NCBI GenBank assembly: GCA_022419385.1
Contig: JAJUBI010000002.1
Coordinates: forward strand, 3,906,001 to 3,970,000
DNA from: Paraconiothyrium sp. Pb-2020
Taxonomy: Eukaryota > Ascomycota > Dothideomycetes > Pleosporales > Didymosphaeriaceae
Reading direction: 5' to 3'
DNA: 64,000 nucleotides
Part shown: positions 11,650 through 20,987 of the stretch, piece after piece
Layout: each line of letters begins with the position of its first letter
Numbering within the stretch: the first letter of the stretch is position 1
Made by a program: the position numbers and the translations under genes
Notes under the pieces: generated by a model
The model's input: the letters and a program-made list of their open reading frames with translations, nothing else
Told to the model about the DNA's origin: nothing
Databases searched by the model: none

Positions 11650-12957
11650 ATGGCTAGCGCCAAGAAGGTCGCAAAGAGCTCCTCCCGGGACAAAAAGCAG
11701 TCAGCTTCGAACAAAGTCACCGCCGGCCGCGTCGCGAAGTCCAAGAAGGCAGCCAGCAAAAAAGCTCCCGCCCCGCTTTTGAATCTCGTTCAGTCTTTCT
11801 TGAGCGAGCACGGATACACGGAAGCTGCCAGCAAGCTTGAGGCTGAGTCTCCGGCCGCCGCGAGCGCATCGTCTGCCCAAGATCTGCCCAATCTCACCAC
11901 GCTTTACGAGCAATGGGAGAAGAACACCAAGGAAACGTCTAGTGCTATGGATGTAGACGAGAACAGCGCCGCTAGCAGCGATGACAGCAGTAGTGCTTCC
12001 AGCAGCGATTCCAGCTCTGACAGCAGCGACTCTGAAGACGAGAAGGAGGCACCGAAGAAGAAGGCAGCTGTGAAGGACACCGACTCTGACTCTTCTAGCT
12101 CGAGCTCCGACTCCAGCTCCGACTCCAGCTCTGATTCGGATTCAGAGGACGAGCAGGCTAAGCCTGCCGTGAAGAAGACCAAGCGATCTGTCTCTGTTTC
12201 GTCATCCGCTGCTTCGTCCTCGTCTTCGGAAAGCGATTCTGATAGCGACTCCGATGATGAACCTGCGAACATTCCACTTCCCGCCTCCGATAGCTCAGAC
12301 TCTGCAGGCTCCTCAGACTCCTCAGACTCAAGCGATTCGAGCTCGAGCGACTCCGACAGCGACTCTAGTTCCGATTCCGAGGCGGAGGCGAAGCCCAAGA
12401 AAACAAAGAAGGCGGCGTCTGCCTCTTCTTCTTCTTCCTCTTCAAGCTCCGAATCCTCGAGCGACTCAAGCTCTTCTTCGTCCGACAGCGACTCGGATGC
12501 TGCTCCGGCAAAGAAAGTGACCAAGAAGAAAGCTGCAAAGAAAGCAGACTCTTCGTCATCCAGCAGCTCCTCCAGCTCCTCCGAGAGCGACTCGTCTGAA
12601 TCCGAAAAAGAGGAAAAGAGCGATTCAAGCGCGACTGTTGGACCTGCTTCTCCCGCACCCGCAGCTAATAACAAGCGCAAGGCCTCCGACTCCGACTCAC
12701 CCGCGCTAAACGCCCCGGCCAAAAAGAAGAACCACGTGGAAAACCGGTTCCAGCGCATCAAGCCCGACACGGCCGTAGATCCGCGTTTCGCCAGCAACGA
12801 CTACGTGTCGTATGACTATGCGGACCGCGCTCACGCCGATTTGGTTGTGACCAAGGGCAAGGGTTTCACGAAGGAAAAGAACAAGAAGAAAAGGGGATCG
12901 TATAGGGGCGGTATGATTGATACGTCGGGTGGCAAAGGTATTAAGTTCGACGACTAA
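11650..12957 (+). CDS. SRP40: Srp40/Nopp140-like nucleolar phosphoprotein
   Basis: A single frame of 435 residues. The N-terminus is basic and followed by a LisH-like helix (LLNLVQSFLSEHGYTEAASK, about residues 43-62). The centre alternates long acidic Ser/Asp/Glu tracts with Lys-rich blocks, the hallmark of Srp40/Nopp140 proteins, which are heavily CK2-phosphorylated chaperones of snoRNPs and RNA polymerase I factors in nucleolus and Cajal bodies. The C-terminus holds the conserved SRP40 domain: NRFQRIKPDTAVDPRF, then KGKGFTKEKNKKKRGSYRGG, ending KGIKFDD. That ending matches the family, so the stop at 12955-12957 is the normal one. A second, RGG-coding segment immediately downstream (13032-13156) can be joined in frame by splicing; see the separate entry. 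Identification is confident. Confidence 0.88.
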   Translation: MASAKKVAKSSSRDKKQSASNKVTAGRVAKSKKAASKKAPAPLLNLVQSFLSEHGYTEAASKLEAESPAAASASSAQDLPNLTTLYEQWEKNTKETSSAMDVDENSAASSDDSSSASSSDSSSDSSDSEDEKEAPKKKAAVKDTDSDSSSSSSDSSSDSSSDSDSEDEQAKPAVKKTKRSVSVSSSAASSSSSESDSDSDSDDEPANIPLPASDSSDSAGSSDSSDSSDSSSSDSDSDSSSDSEAEAKPKKTKKAASASSSSSSSSSESSSDSSSSSSDSDSDAAPAKKVTKKKAAKKADSSSSSSSSSSSESDSSESEKEEKSDSSATVGPASPAPAANNKRKASDSDSPALNAPAKKKNHVENRFQRIKPDTAVDPRFASNDYVSYDYADRAHADLVVTKGKGFTKEKNKKKRGSYRGGMIDTSGGKGIKFDD

Positions 12958-13031
12958 CTTGCTTCTTGATACGTTGCGAAACATCCTGTTGGCATTGGAA
13001 CCAGGTAAATAACCATCTTCTTGTCTTGTAG

Positions 13032-13156
13032 GACGTGGAAATAAGCCTGATCAAGAGCATGGAGGGAAGAATCACCGAGAGTTTGGCGGTCACCGTGGAC
13101 GAGGAGGCGAAGGGCGTGGCTTTGGACGAGGTCGAGGTCGCGGTCGAAGGTCGTGA
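13032..13156 (+). other. Candidate alternative 3' exon coding an RGG tail for the SRP40-like gene
   Basis: After the TTGTAG at 13026-13031 the frame encodes 40 residues that become strongly Gly/Arg-rich, including GGHRGRGGEGRGF and ending GRGRGRGRRS before a TGA at 13154-13156. The frame has a stop at 13010-13012 and no ATG, so it cannot be a stand-alone gene. Two GT sites inside the SRP40 domain leave phase 1, exactly what the segment needs: GTATGA at 12911 and GTATTA at 12938. An ACTAAC at 12953-12958, overlapping the normal stop codon, could serve as branch site, although it would lie unusually far (about 75 nt) from the acceptor. Joining would replace the end of the SRP40 domain by an RGG tail. 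Drosophila Nopp140 is known to have one isoform with the conserved C-terminus and one with an RGG tail. The splice itself is inference. Confidence 0.5.
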
Positions 13157-13524
13157 GGCTAATCGTCGTGCACCTACAGGCCGGGAAACCACTTTGACTG
13201 AGGTAGAGCAGCACATGCTCGAATTCGTCAACCTCATGCATTAGATTACAACAGCTGGATATCTGGCGGACTTGTTTAGAGGTGATTTCAGCTTCGGCGT
13301 TCAGGCGGAAAAGCACCATACCCTTTCATCAACGGCACGTGCGCCTCACAGCACCTGTCCGGGCGACGGATAGAAAAACGTGTCTCTACCCTGGCTTGCT
13401 TTTTAGCACTCTATCTATGCTAATGGTGTACATTGATATACATTTTACTCTCTAATTATTGTGCCCTTGCTCCTCTCTGCCATCCTAGCAGTGCTCACTT
13501 CCTCGCGTCATCCTCCCCCTCACT
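13157..13524. other. Intergenic region
   Basis: 3' flank of the SRP40-like gene and of the convergent FMC1-like gene. No other supported feature. Confidence 0.4.
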
Positions 13525-13899
13525 TCACTGCTCTCCCTTTCCAAATTCAGTCGGTAGATCGACACCCACCCTTCTCGCGCTTAATCGTACCCTCTCCTCC
13601 TCACTCATCCCCATTCCTGGGTTGTACCGCTCAATCAGCGTCGCGTACATCCTCTGCGCCTGCACGTATTGTATGAATTGCTCCGCCTGTGCCATCTGAC
13701 CGGCCCCGTTCACGTTTACGAATGTGTCGCGTAAGCGCTTTTGAATTGTGGAAGGCGCTGAGAGTTTCTGGTGCGAGCTGGAGCGGAATTTGGGTGGGGT
13801 GGTGGCGGACCGAGTTGATGTAGTGGTTGACGTAGGTGTGGGAAGTTCGCGGAGGATGCGCCGGTAAAGAGAGCGAACATGGGGCGCTGATGAAGCCAT
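13525..13899 (-). CDS. FMC1: Mitochondrial ATP synthase assembly factor Fmc1 (LYR family)
   Basis: A single exon of 124 residues. The N-terminal LYR-type motif (RSLYRRILRELP, residues 9-20) is followed by a short Ser/Thr-rich linker. A helical region follows with IQKRLRDTF and a second block, AQAEQFIQYVQAQRMYATLIERYNPG. This order and size match Fmc1, a small matrix LYR-family protein that in yeast is needed, with Atp12, to assemble the F1 part of ATP synthase at elevated temperature. The C-terminal tail MSEEERVRLSARRVGVDLP is typical of the filamentous-fungal members. It is transcribed away from another mitochondrial gene (the EngB-type GTPase), with only 178 bases between the two starts. 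Other LYR proteins (ACN9/Sdhaf type) are the main alternative, but length and C-terminus fit Fmc1 better. Confidence 0.78.
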   Translation of the reverse strand: MASSAPHVRSLYRRILRELPTPTSTTTSTRSATTPPKFRSSSHQKLSAPSTIQKRLRDTFVNVNGAGQMAQAEQFIQYVQAQRMYATLIERYNPGMGMSEEERVRLSARRVGVDLPTEFGKGEQ

Positions 13900-14077
13900 T
13901 TCAGGTGATCAAGAGGTGGATTGAGCGGTCTGAGTCAGGGCTGGGTGGCCTGGTGGTTGTAGTGATGGGTGGTGAAGATGCGGAGGTGTCTGCGGCGAAA
14001 AGTTGCGGGAGAGAGCTTGGACCCGTTGTGAACTTTGCGACAGGCTGCGAACGACCGTTCCTTCAACCTTCATCAAT
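13900..14077. promoter_or_regulatory. Compact divergent promoter of FMC1 and EngB-type GTPase genes
   Basis: 178 bases between the start codon of the FMC1-like gene (13899, minus) and the preferred start of the GTPase gene (14078, plus). Both products are predicted to be mitochondrial, which suggests shared control. No specific binding site identified. Confidence 0.45.
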
Positions 14078-15724
14078 ATGGTTTCACTGCCCACGAGACG
14101 GCAGTACATATGTCGGAAATGCATAAAATCCATCGTACAATATACTAGACTTCCCGATCTTCCTGCTGTTCACGCGCAACGACGGTACAATTCGACCGGC
14201 TCACCCGATGAACCCTCGTTTCGCATCGCCAAACATTACAAGAAACTCAGCCAGAGCGACGAAGCAATTGGTGCAGAGCATGGTCTATCAACCGCATCGG
14301 TGCGACCAACATGGGAGTCTGGCCTCAAGGTCAACCTTGACGACGGTCAATATGTCGCGCGATCAGGAAAACGAATACCCTACTCTACATCCAGGAACCA
14401 CTTCCCTTTACACAACGTCGCGCTGCCTGACCCGCCGCCCGTACATGTGCCGGTAGAGGCACGCCGAGTGATGACACGAGGCAAGCGACCGCAGGTCACC
14501 GCGAGTACGAAAACGCCATCCTTTATCCACGGGAGACAATGGTCCAAGAAAGCGGAAGAAGCAGAATTCGAATTTCTCAAGCCGTCGGAAACTTCAGCAG
14601 CTCCGCCACCGATGAAGATATGGTCGTCTGAGAAACCTATAAGCCACAGCTCCTTGCATTTCGGCGCACTGCAAGACTGGAACTGGTACTGGGAGACCAT
14701 GCCGCCTTCAATCGCACAGAAAACACAAGCACAACACTTCTTTACAAAGAAGGCGTCACCGAGATTCCTGCAATCTGTAGCATTCTTCCGCGCATTTCCT
14801 GATAGTGATGTCCCTGAGATAGCATTCGTGGGCAGGAGTAATGTTGGTAAGAGCAGCTTACTGAACGCAATCGTCAATGCAGACACCAAAGCGCTTCTTG
14901 CGCGCACATCATCGACGCCAGGTTTTACGAAGACAATGAACCTCTACGGCCTAGGGCCACATGGTGGTGTACATTTTAAGAAGCAACCTAGCGGGCACGG
15001 GAAGATCGTTGGCATGGGCGGAATTACCATCGTGGACATGCCCGGCTACGGAGAAGGCTCGCTAATCGATTGGGGTCAAGAGATTATGAAGTATCTCCAG
15101 GGCCGCAAGCAACTTCGCCGGGTCTTCGTTTTGATCGATGCCCAACATGGAATCAAGGATAAGGATCGCTCACTGCTTGCTTCACTGCGGCTGGGCGGCA
15201 TCTCGCATCAAGTCATTCTCTCCAAGGTTGACAAGATCTATCTACCCCAAGGGAAGACAATCAAACGCTTCGATGGAAAGCGCCTAGACAAGCTAAAGCC
15301 AGAAGGCACATTGGAAGGGCTGCGTAAGACGATGGAGAAGGTCCGCGGAGAGATCCAGCCACCCAATGGCGCTGGCGCAATTGGCGAGATCCTGGCTTGC
15401 AGTTCTGAGGTGGTCGTCGACGAGCGCAGACTCGGCATCGATGCTGTACGCTTCGCCATGTTACAGGCGATAGGATTCCCGTTCCGGACCGACCAAAGTG
15501 CTGTCGAGCGAGCGAAGAAAGAAGGCCCGACCATCAGGACCATGAAGACCAATAATACAATGGATAAGGCCGCCGAAAAAATCATTAGAACAGTCGCGCC
15601 AGCCCAACTTGCCTCGACGAAGATAAGTGCTAAGGAGCAGAGGGCTGCAAGAAGAGCTGGGCGGAAGCCCTCTGCAGTTTCTCCCACGGACTTGCTGGAG
15701 AGCTTAAGTAGCAGTGTGGGATAG
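14078..15724 (+). CDS. Mitochondrial EngB/YihA-type GTP-binding protein
   Basis: A single exon of 548 residues if the ATG at 14078 is used. The frame is open from 14003 (25 more residues), but MVSLPTRRQYICRKCIKS makes a good mitochondrial presequence and the RYNSTG that follows resembles a processing region. The GTPase domain has GRSNVGKSSLLNA (G1, about residue 252), a TPGFTKTMN segment (G2), DMPGYGEGS (G3, about residue 320) and SKVDKI (G4, about residue 380). This is the TrmE-Era-EngA-EngB-Septin-like EngB group, whose bacterial members act in large ribosomal subunit assembly; the mitochondrial members likely do the same for the mitoribosome. Long N- and C-terminal extensions flank the core, as usual in fungi. 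It is divergent from the FMC1-like gene. Confidence 0.85.
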   Translation: MVSLPTRRQYICRKCIKSIVQYTRLPDLPAVHAQRRYNSTGSPDEPSFRIAKHYKKLSQSDEAIGAEHGLSTASVRPTWESGLKVNLDDGQYVARSGKRIPYSTSRNHFPLHNVALPDPPPVHVPVEARRVMTRGKRPQVTASTKTPSFIHGRQWSKKAEEAEFEFLKPSETSAAPPPMKIWSSEKPISHSSLHFGALQDWNWYWETMPPSIAQKTQAQHFFTKKASPRFLQSVAFFRAFPDSDVPEIAFVGRSNVGKSSLLNAIVNADTKALLARTSSTPGFTKTMNLYGLGPHGGVHFKKQPSGHGKIVGMGGITIVDMPGYGEGSLIDWGQEIMKYLQGRKQLRRVFVLIDAQHGIKDKDRSLLASLRLGGISHQVILSKVDKIYLPQGKTIKRFDGKRLDKLKPEGTLEGLRKTMEKVRGEIQPPNGAGAIGEILACSSEVVVDERRLGIDAVRFAMLQAIGFPFRTDQSAVERAKKEGPTIRTMKTNNTMDKAAEKIIRTVAPAQLASTKISAKEQRAARRAGRKPSAVSPTDLLESLSSSVG

Positions 15725-16914
15725 AAGTGGTTGATACCTCTGAGACATCACAATCGATAATATCAGAGTTCCTTACCTCCATTCTACATCACGTATGAGT
15801 CTGATCTTTAGTACAAGGGGAAAGTGTCACACCACAAATACCCACAAACCAGGCTCCAAGCTTCACAATCACGGTAATAGCGGCTACGCTGGAGTTCCTA
15901 GCCTATGTTCCCCAACTTCTCTTTTCATCGTCTCAATCATCTTTAACTGACACGTCGCCACCATATGCTGCGTGTTACCGTAACATCCTACAGGGCACGA
16001 TGACGCTCTGCCGCAGGCTTTCTACCCCAATCAGAGACGGAAGACGCCCACAGCGTTGCAGTACTCTACGCCATTGAGGGTAGTGCATGTGCCACACTGA
16101 AATTCAAGATGAATTGTCGGCAAAAGAGAGGATGTGTTTGGACTAAATAACGAGTTGTCAAGGTGTATTGTGTTCGACTTACATGACATTGCAGAGTGTA
16201 ATTATACTCGTTTCAATCAGATGTGTATATCTTTCTAGCATGCCCTGTATATCACTGTGTTTGGTGAAAACATATGTCCCATTCCGGAGAGTCCTCAGAT
16301 TGGGTTCGAGGCCAGTGTTCATGACTTATCTTATTTCATATTTTCGTCGTACCTATTTACGATTTCAAGGTTCCAATGATTGAAAGTCGATGCTATAGGA
16401 TCGTAAGTCTGGTAAGTTTGGTGGATCTACTTCGTTAACGCAATGGCTGAGTTAACCTTCGAGTATCTTTGACGTAAATGCTAAAGTGCAGTGAAGACAT
16501 GACATTGAAACGTCTTGCCTGCAGGTAAGTAAAAGAGGTGGGCTAAAACTTTAACCAAGGCTATATGTAATGCTAACATGTCACGCCCCTTTGTCTGAGG
16601 AAGAAACCAAGCTCAAGTCATCTTCCGTCAAAGTATGACAACGTTGAGACTGACACGAACAGATCTTGCAACCTGATGACACTTCCAAAGTGAGTCAACC
16701 ATTAAGTGAAAGTCCCGAAGTAAGCGTAGAACAGTGGCTAAACCGGCCATTATATTGTCTGAGGCATACCTAGTATTTTCGGGCAGTCACTCGAGCCTCC
16801 GACATAAAGGAAGAAACAGCCTACACTGAGGACTGACGCATTATTGAGTATCCTGAGGTATTAACTTGTCAGATAGCGGAACCATGTCTCGTGCGAAGGG
16901 AAGCCGTCTGCAAT
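15725..16914. other. Long gene-free intergenic region
   Basis: About 1.2 kb with no credible frame, relatively AT-rich between 16160 and 16880. It contains the 3' flanks of the two neighbouring convergent genes. A GGTTCGAGGCC at 16304 superficially resembles a tRNA B box, but no cloverleaf surrounds it. Confidence 0.4.
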
Positions 16915-17979
16915 CTAAAAGTTCTCCCACTCATCAGGATAAGCGGGATCCTCATTTTTAGGCATGGCCACAACGTTCTGTACCCGACCTACATGCTTCT
17001 TGCAGTTGTTGTAGAAGTAGCTGTAGGTCTTGTGCTTTTCGATGATGTCCGCGGCTATGCGCACTGTCAGCAAATGTCTGAGACGCAAGCGAAGGACTTT
17101 TCATTTACCTGTCGAGTGAAAGGTTTTAGGGTCCGCGAACTCGGGCTTCGCTGTCCCGGCGAACTTGTAGCTTCCATGTTTGTGCTTCGCAATGGAATAT
17201 TCGCATTTGTATGGCTCGATCTTGTGGTGTTCGCATCGCGCGCCGTACAGCTGTGTGCACTGTGCAAGGAGGTCGTTTTTTACATCGGTGTCCCATTGGA
17301 GATCGATACCCGTCGCCACAAAGTCAAGCTGTCCTTTGATTTCCTTCACCGTGCCCATCACGAGAACCTTGTGGGTCACGGGCGTGCGCGAGTCGCGGTG
17401 TACCAGTAGATAGGATTGGCCAACAGATAAATGATTGACTCCAGCCCTCTTCGCAGCCGCCAACGCGGTTTTGTAGTTCACTGTGGGCTCTTTCTTCTTT
17501 TGTAATTCGCAGGAAGCACCGGCCGCGGGCTGGACGCGTTTGCAATTCTTTCCCTTGCATGGCTTGGCCGGCTTGCACTTGGGTTTTGCAGACTTAGTAG
17601 GCCTCTTAGGGTTGGTGGTGGTGGGTTTCTTCGGCTTTGTTGTCTTGGGCTTCTTAGTGGGCTTCTTCTTTGTAGGCTTCTTTTTCGTAGTCTTCTTGGG
17701 CTTCTTCTTCGTCTTCGTCTTCTTAGGTCTTCTTGTCTTTGTCTTCTTCGGCCTTCTAGACGCTCGACTTCCTCCGCTTCGTCCACGTCTTTTTTCCAGA
17801 TCTTGGGCGTCGGCAGCGCCTAGGGCAAGACCTCTAACAGTTAAGTCAACATCGACATCCCGGGGAATGTCGACAACCTTAACAAGGCCGTTATCTCCAA
17901 GCTTCGAACGGCTCGGTGCTGAGAACGCGAGGAGGCCTAGCAAGCCGAGCAGGAGGAGAATGGAGTTGTTGAACCGCAT
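16915..17979 (-). CDS. Secreted Lys-rich protein with possible permuted papain-like (NlpC/LRAT-type) domain
   Basis: Two exons, 17979-17109 and 17063-16915, joined at phase 1 to give about 339 residues. I use the ATG at 17979 because it starts directly with a signal peptide (MRFNNSILLLLGLLGLLAFS); an ATG at 18000 would bury it. A pro-segment ends at a Kex2-like site (DLEKR, residues 60-64). Then comes a repetitive Lys/Thr/Pro linker (about 75-135, KKPTKKKPTKKPKTT type) and a Cys-containing hinge (CKPAKPCKGKNC). The C-terminal domain has VTHKVLVMG with His203, several further Cys, and, only after splicing, FYNNCKKHVGRV with Asn310-Cys311. A His on a beta strand followed about 100 residues later by an Asn-Cys helix start is the layout of permuted NlpC/P60 and LRAT-like enzymes, but this is inference. 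Probably extracellular and wall-binding through its Lys tract; function unknown. Confidence 0.72.
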
Positions 17980-18945
17980 ATTGGGCGAAAAAAATATCAC
18001 CCAGAGAAGTCAATGGCAAAATGATGTAAAGGTGGGACGCAAGTGGTTAATCAAAGGAGTGGCACGCAGAAAGCAATGTGTTGCTCTGCTCGAAACGAAA
18101 AGTACCAGCTTAACGAAGGACTGGAAGAGAAAACGGAACGGTCAGAACTGGCTGTGGCAATCATTGTGTTAGAATATCATGGGCTTCTTTATTCCAAAGC
18201 TCTGCGATCACACAATCTCGCGCGTATGCTGGGCGGAAGTCCGTATGGCTGTGTGGCTCTCAGAGGAAACATGAAACAACAAGCCCCAATATGGGCAGGA
18301 GGATATCGTAATGGGCAGGCCTGACCGAGATCGTAACCAGACCAGATGGTCGTGCACAGGCCACCGCTTATTTGCGGCTAGATCCGTGAGAAACGAAGTC
18401 CGCCAATGAATCGCGACTTTTGGGCGATTACTTGTGCGACTTCACAAGGCGTCCAAGGCGTGTATTGCTGTGATCTCCGGCAATCCTACAGAAATGAATT
18501 TCGAGCACTACTTGCGTAGTAGTCTTCTTGAGAACAACGATTTCCGGATGTGCTCGGCCGCGGGACCTGAGCACATCTTCTTTGACGCGACCAAGCCCTT
18601 CCCGCACGATTGCCGCCACCAACATCGTGACGTCCAGTGATCGCGTCGACAGTACATACTGCGCGGACTAAGGCAGGCATCTCAAATAGATATCATACTC
18701 AGCAAGTGCATGTATTCATATGTTCACGATCACCGAGCGTCTACTAATCGCGCTAGACCAGCTTGAGCTGAACTCCAGGGTGAAACGACATCGCCTCAAC
18801 ACCGCCCAGATTTCAGGCAACGAGAAGGATACACCCTGTCTGCTCGTCTTAGGCGGTCTCGACCTTTACTTTCTTTCATCCACACTCGCGATACCCGATT
18901 GACTGTCGCTAAATCTCTCTCTACTGTATCTGAGCCATCTTCACA
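17980..18945. other. Divergent intergenic region
   Basis: About 970 bases between two opposing starts. Short frames on both strands lack any family resemblance. Presumably two promoters. Confidence 0.4.
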
Positions 18946-19949
18946 ATGAGTCTTAGCACGCGATGGCGTAGATTCTGGCGGTCCAACGATGCCAACGCAG
19001 TGGAAGATCTTAAATATTGGAGTCAGAGTGTTAAGCCAGGTACGATGTGTTTTTGCGTCCTGGTGTTACAATTCAATTGACCGCTTCTAGATGACATTCG
19101 ATTCCTCTTCCTCAAGTATTTCAAGGAAGGAAACAACCTATGGCTGCCTGCATTCAAAGCCCCGGAGCCTGAGTACTTTCTCAGAGTTGTATCAGGCCTA
19201 GGCGCTACTGCTGACGGCCAGATACCGCTGCAATCAATCATTCTCTACCTTAGCAAAGCTCACGCATCTAAAATAAATGTTATACAACCCGCGGCTTCTC
19301 TGATTGAGACATTCGTCATTGCACACGCACACTTCCCATTCTCGGCTCCAGTCAAACTCACTGAGGAATCGTTCTGCCGCGCAATCTTGCTACTGACCGA
19401 TCGATGCCGAGAGCCATTCCAACAAGCCGAGGGAGGAGCTAGCGGGGGTGTATCGCATGAGTATATCCGCAAACGACCCGATGAAAGACGACTTACATTC
19501 CTCCACTCGGCACTGCTGAAATTGAATACGGGTATACCAACGCAAGACGATGTCCTCGACGTGGTGTGCAGGGTGGATTACCCTGCTGCTATTCATGGCA
19601 AGGACCGCATCCAGCGCCGCCCGTTGTCTTACTTTGTACCACTAGCCGAGCGACTAGAGCCTATTCGAGACGTGAGCACTGAGGATGCGGCGCCTGTATC
19701 GCAGCTCAAGCCTCTCCAGGACCTCGTTGCTGCTTTCCCGCCTCGGTGGACCGAACCTCCGGCAGATGCGGATTATGGGATCCCAGAGGGCCTCAATGCG
19801 GAGCAATTCGTACAATGGGCGAGCAGGGTGAGTTGTAGTTTTTTCTATTTGACCTTGCAAAACTTGCTAAGATTAGACAGGTGCAATTACTCGAATCACT
19901 GGACCAGCTTTTCAGTGTTTTCCTTTGCCCGATATCAACGGATGACTGA
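18946..19949 (+). CDS. Hypothetical protein, 299 aa
   Basis: Three exons: 18946-19039, 19091-19827 and 19881-19949. Introns are GTACGA...TAG and GTGAGT...CAG, with phases that match exactly. The N-terminus is MSLSTRWRRFWRSNDANAVED, the middle is a well-formed, probably helical globular domain (LWLPAFKAPEPEYFLRVV, LTEESFCRAILLLTDRCRE), and the spliced C-terminus is VQLLESLDQLFSVFLCPIS. The intron-retaining reading of exon 2 gives a longer but less protein-like tail. I do not recognise the family. The alternation of short helices and the FCRAILLLTDR segment are reminiscent of the N-terminal regions of TLDc-domain proteins (Rtc5-like), but no TLDc domain follows, so a truncated relative is only a possibility. 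No signal peptide or membrane segment. Confidence 0.6.
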
Positions 19950-20987
19950 CGCAAGGCTGAGAAAAACGATTCGACATGATGAGTGCACGAGGTTTAGATC
20001 AGACGCCTCCCTGAACTTGCTTTGTGGTATTGACAGAACAGTTGTCACGTGAAGTAGAGCTCAAAGAAGAAGGTACAAGAATGTTGTAGCTGGCGGTGTT
20101 CCTAGTAATTCTGCTCCTTCATAGCAAGAACCTTTGCGGCAATCATGTTCAAATGCGTTCAGTCGTTGAGGCACTTAATGCACGGCTGGAGCTGGCGATT
20201 TCATAATGAGAAGTCCTCTAGCGTAATAAAGCCACATTGTAGTCAAGCGGGTATGATCAAAACCTAGATATCGTGTCAGAGCCGTACAAGGATCTCGATT
20301 ATGGCTTTGAAAATTGTACGGGGCATTGTCATGGAAGCCAGCTGGCCAGGCCGATGGCCATCTTGACGGAAAGAACGATTAAGGCTGATATGATTGACGA
20401 TTCAAGGTCAAGGTCAAGGTCAATTTTAACAGGATCCGTCGAACAAGCACTTTCCGTTCCCTTAAGGTATGACAGACAACGTATACCATATCAACGTCGC
20501 AACAAATGTATAAGTTTAGAAGACCGCCGAAAGGGTCCAAGATGTTACTTCAGGAAGGCAGACATAGTTTGGTGTTGTTAGAAGTATTGAAGTGATGTTC
20601 GTCGGGTTGAAACGAAGCGCCCACTGTGTTGCATACGAGCTGCATGCCCCCTACGTTTGACTGGGTGCCTCGCGTGCTGCGCCCCAGAGGTACACACATA
20701 TAAGCGCCTACACAGCGCGTAGAAATACGGACGAACCTTAGACAGACAGATCCGAGCCATCGCCAACTCCATTAGGAACGAGGCGTACGAGGGTACCGTG
20801 GTGGGATTTTCATTGTGTTTCAGCTTGTCTATGTATGCAAATAGGCGCCTATGGTGCAGAATAATACCATATCATGGCGCATATGATCATACGCCTAAAA
20901 GTATGACTTCTAAAGGAAGATGTTCGTAGAAATCCACTCCTTAATCGTGCTCTTTGTTCTGTCTATCTTTGAATAGCCTAAATAATT
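19950..20987. other. Intergenic region with a short AAGGTC repeat
   Basis: About 1 kb upstream of the HET gene. It contains three to four direct copies of AAGGTC at about 20404-20422. No supported gene. Confidence 0.4.

Noticed and set aside
11904..12797. 297-codon minus-strand frame opposite the SRP40-like gene, rich in Ser, Glu and Leu
   Set aside because: It is the mirror of Ser/Asp repeat codons on the plus strand; the plus frame has the conserved domains at both ends.
13035..13244. 69-codon plus frame starting with an ATG over the RGG segment
   Set aside because: The RGG reading is in another frame and shows clear compositional signal; this frame resembles nothing.
16296..16330. B-box-like GGTTCGAGGCC as sign of a tRNA gene
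   Set aside because: No A box at the right distance and no pairing acceptor or anticodon stem around it.
20404..20422. AAGGTC tandem repeat
   Set aside because: Only three to four copies; too short to be more than a small satellite, no array or CRISPR-like spacing.
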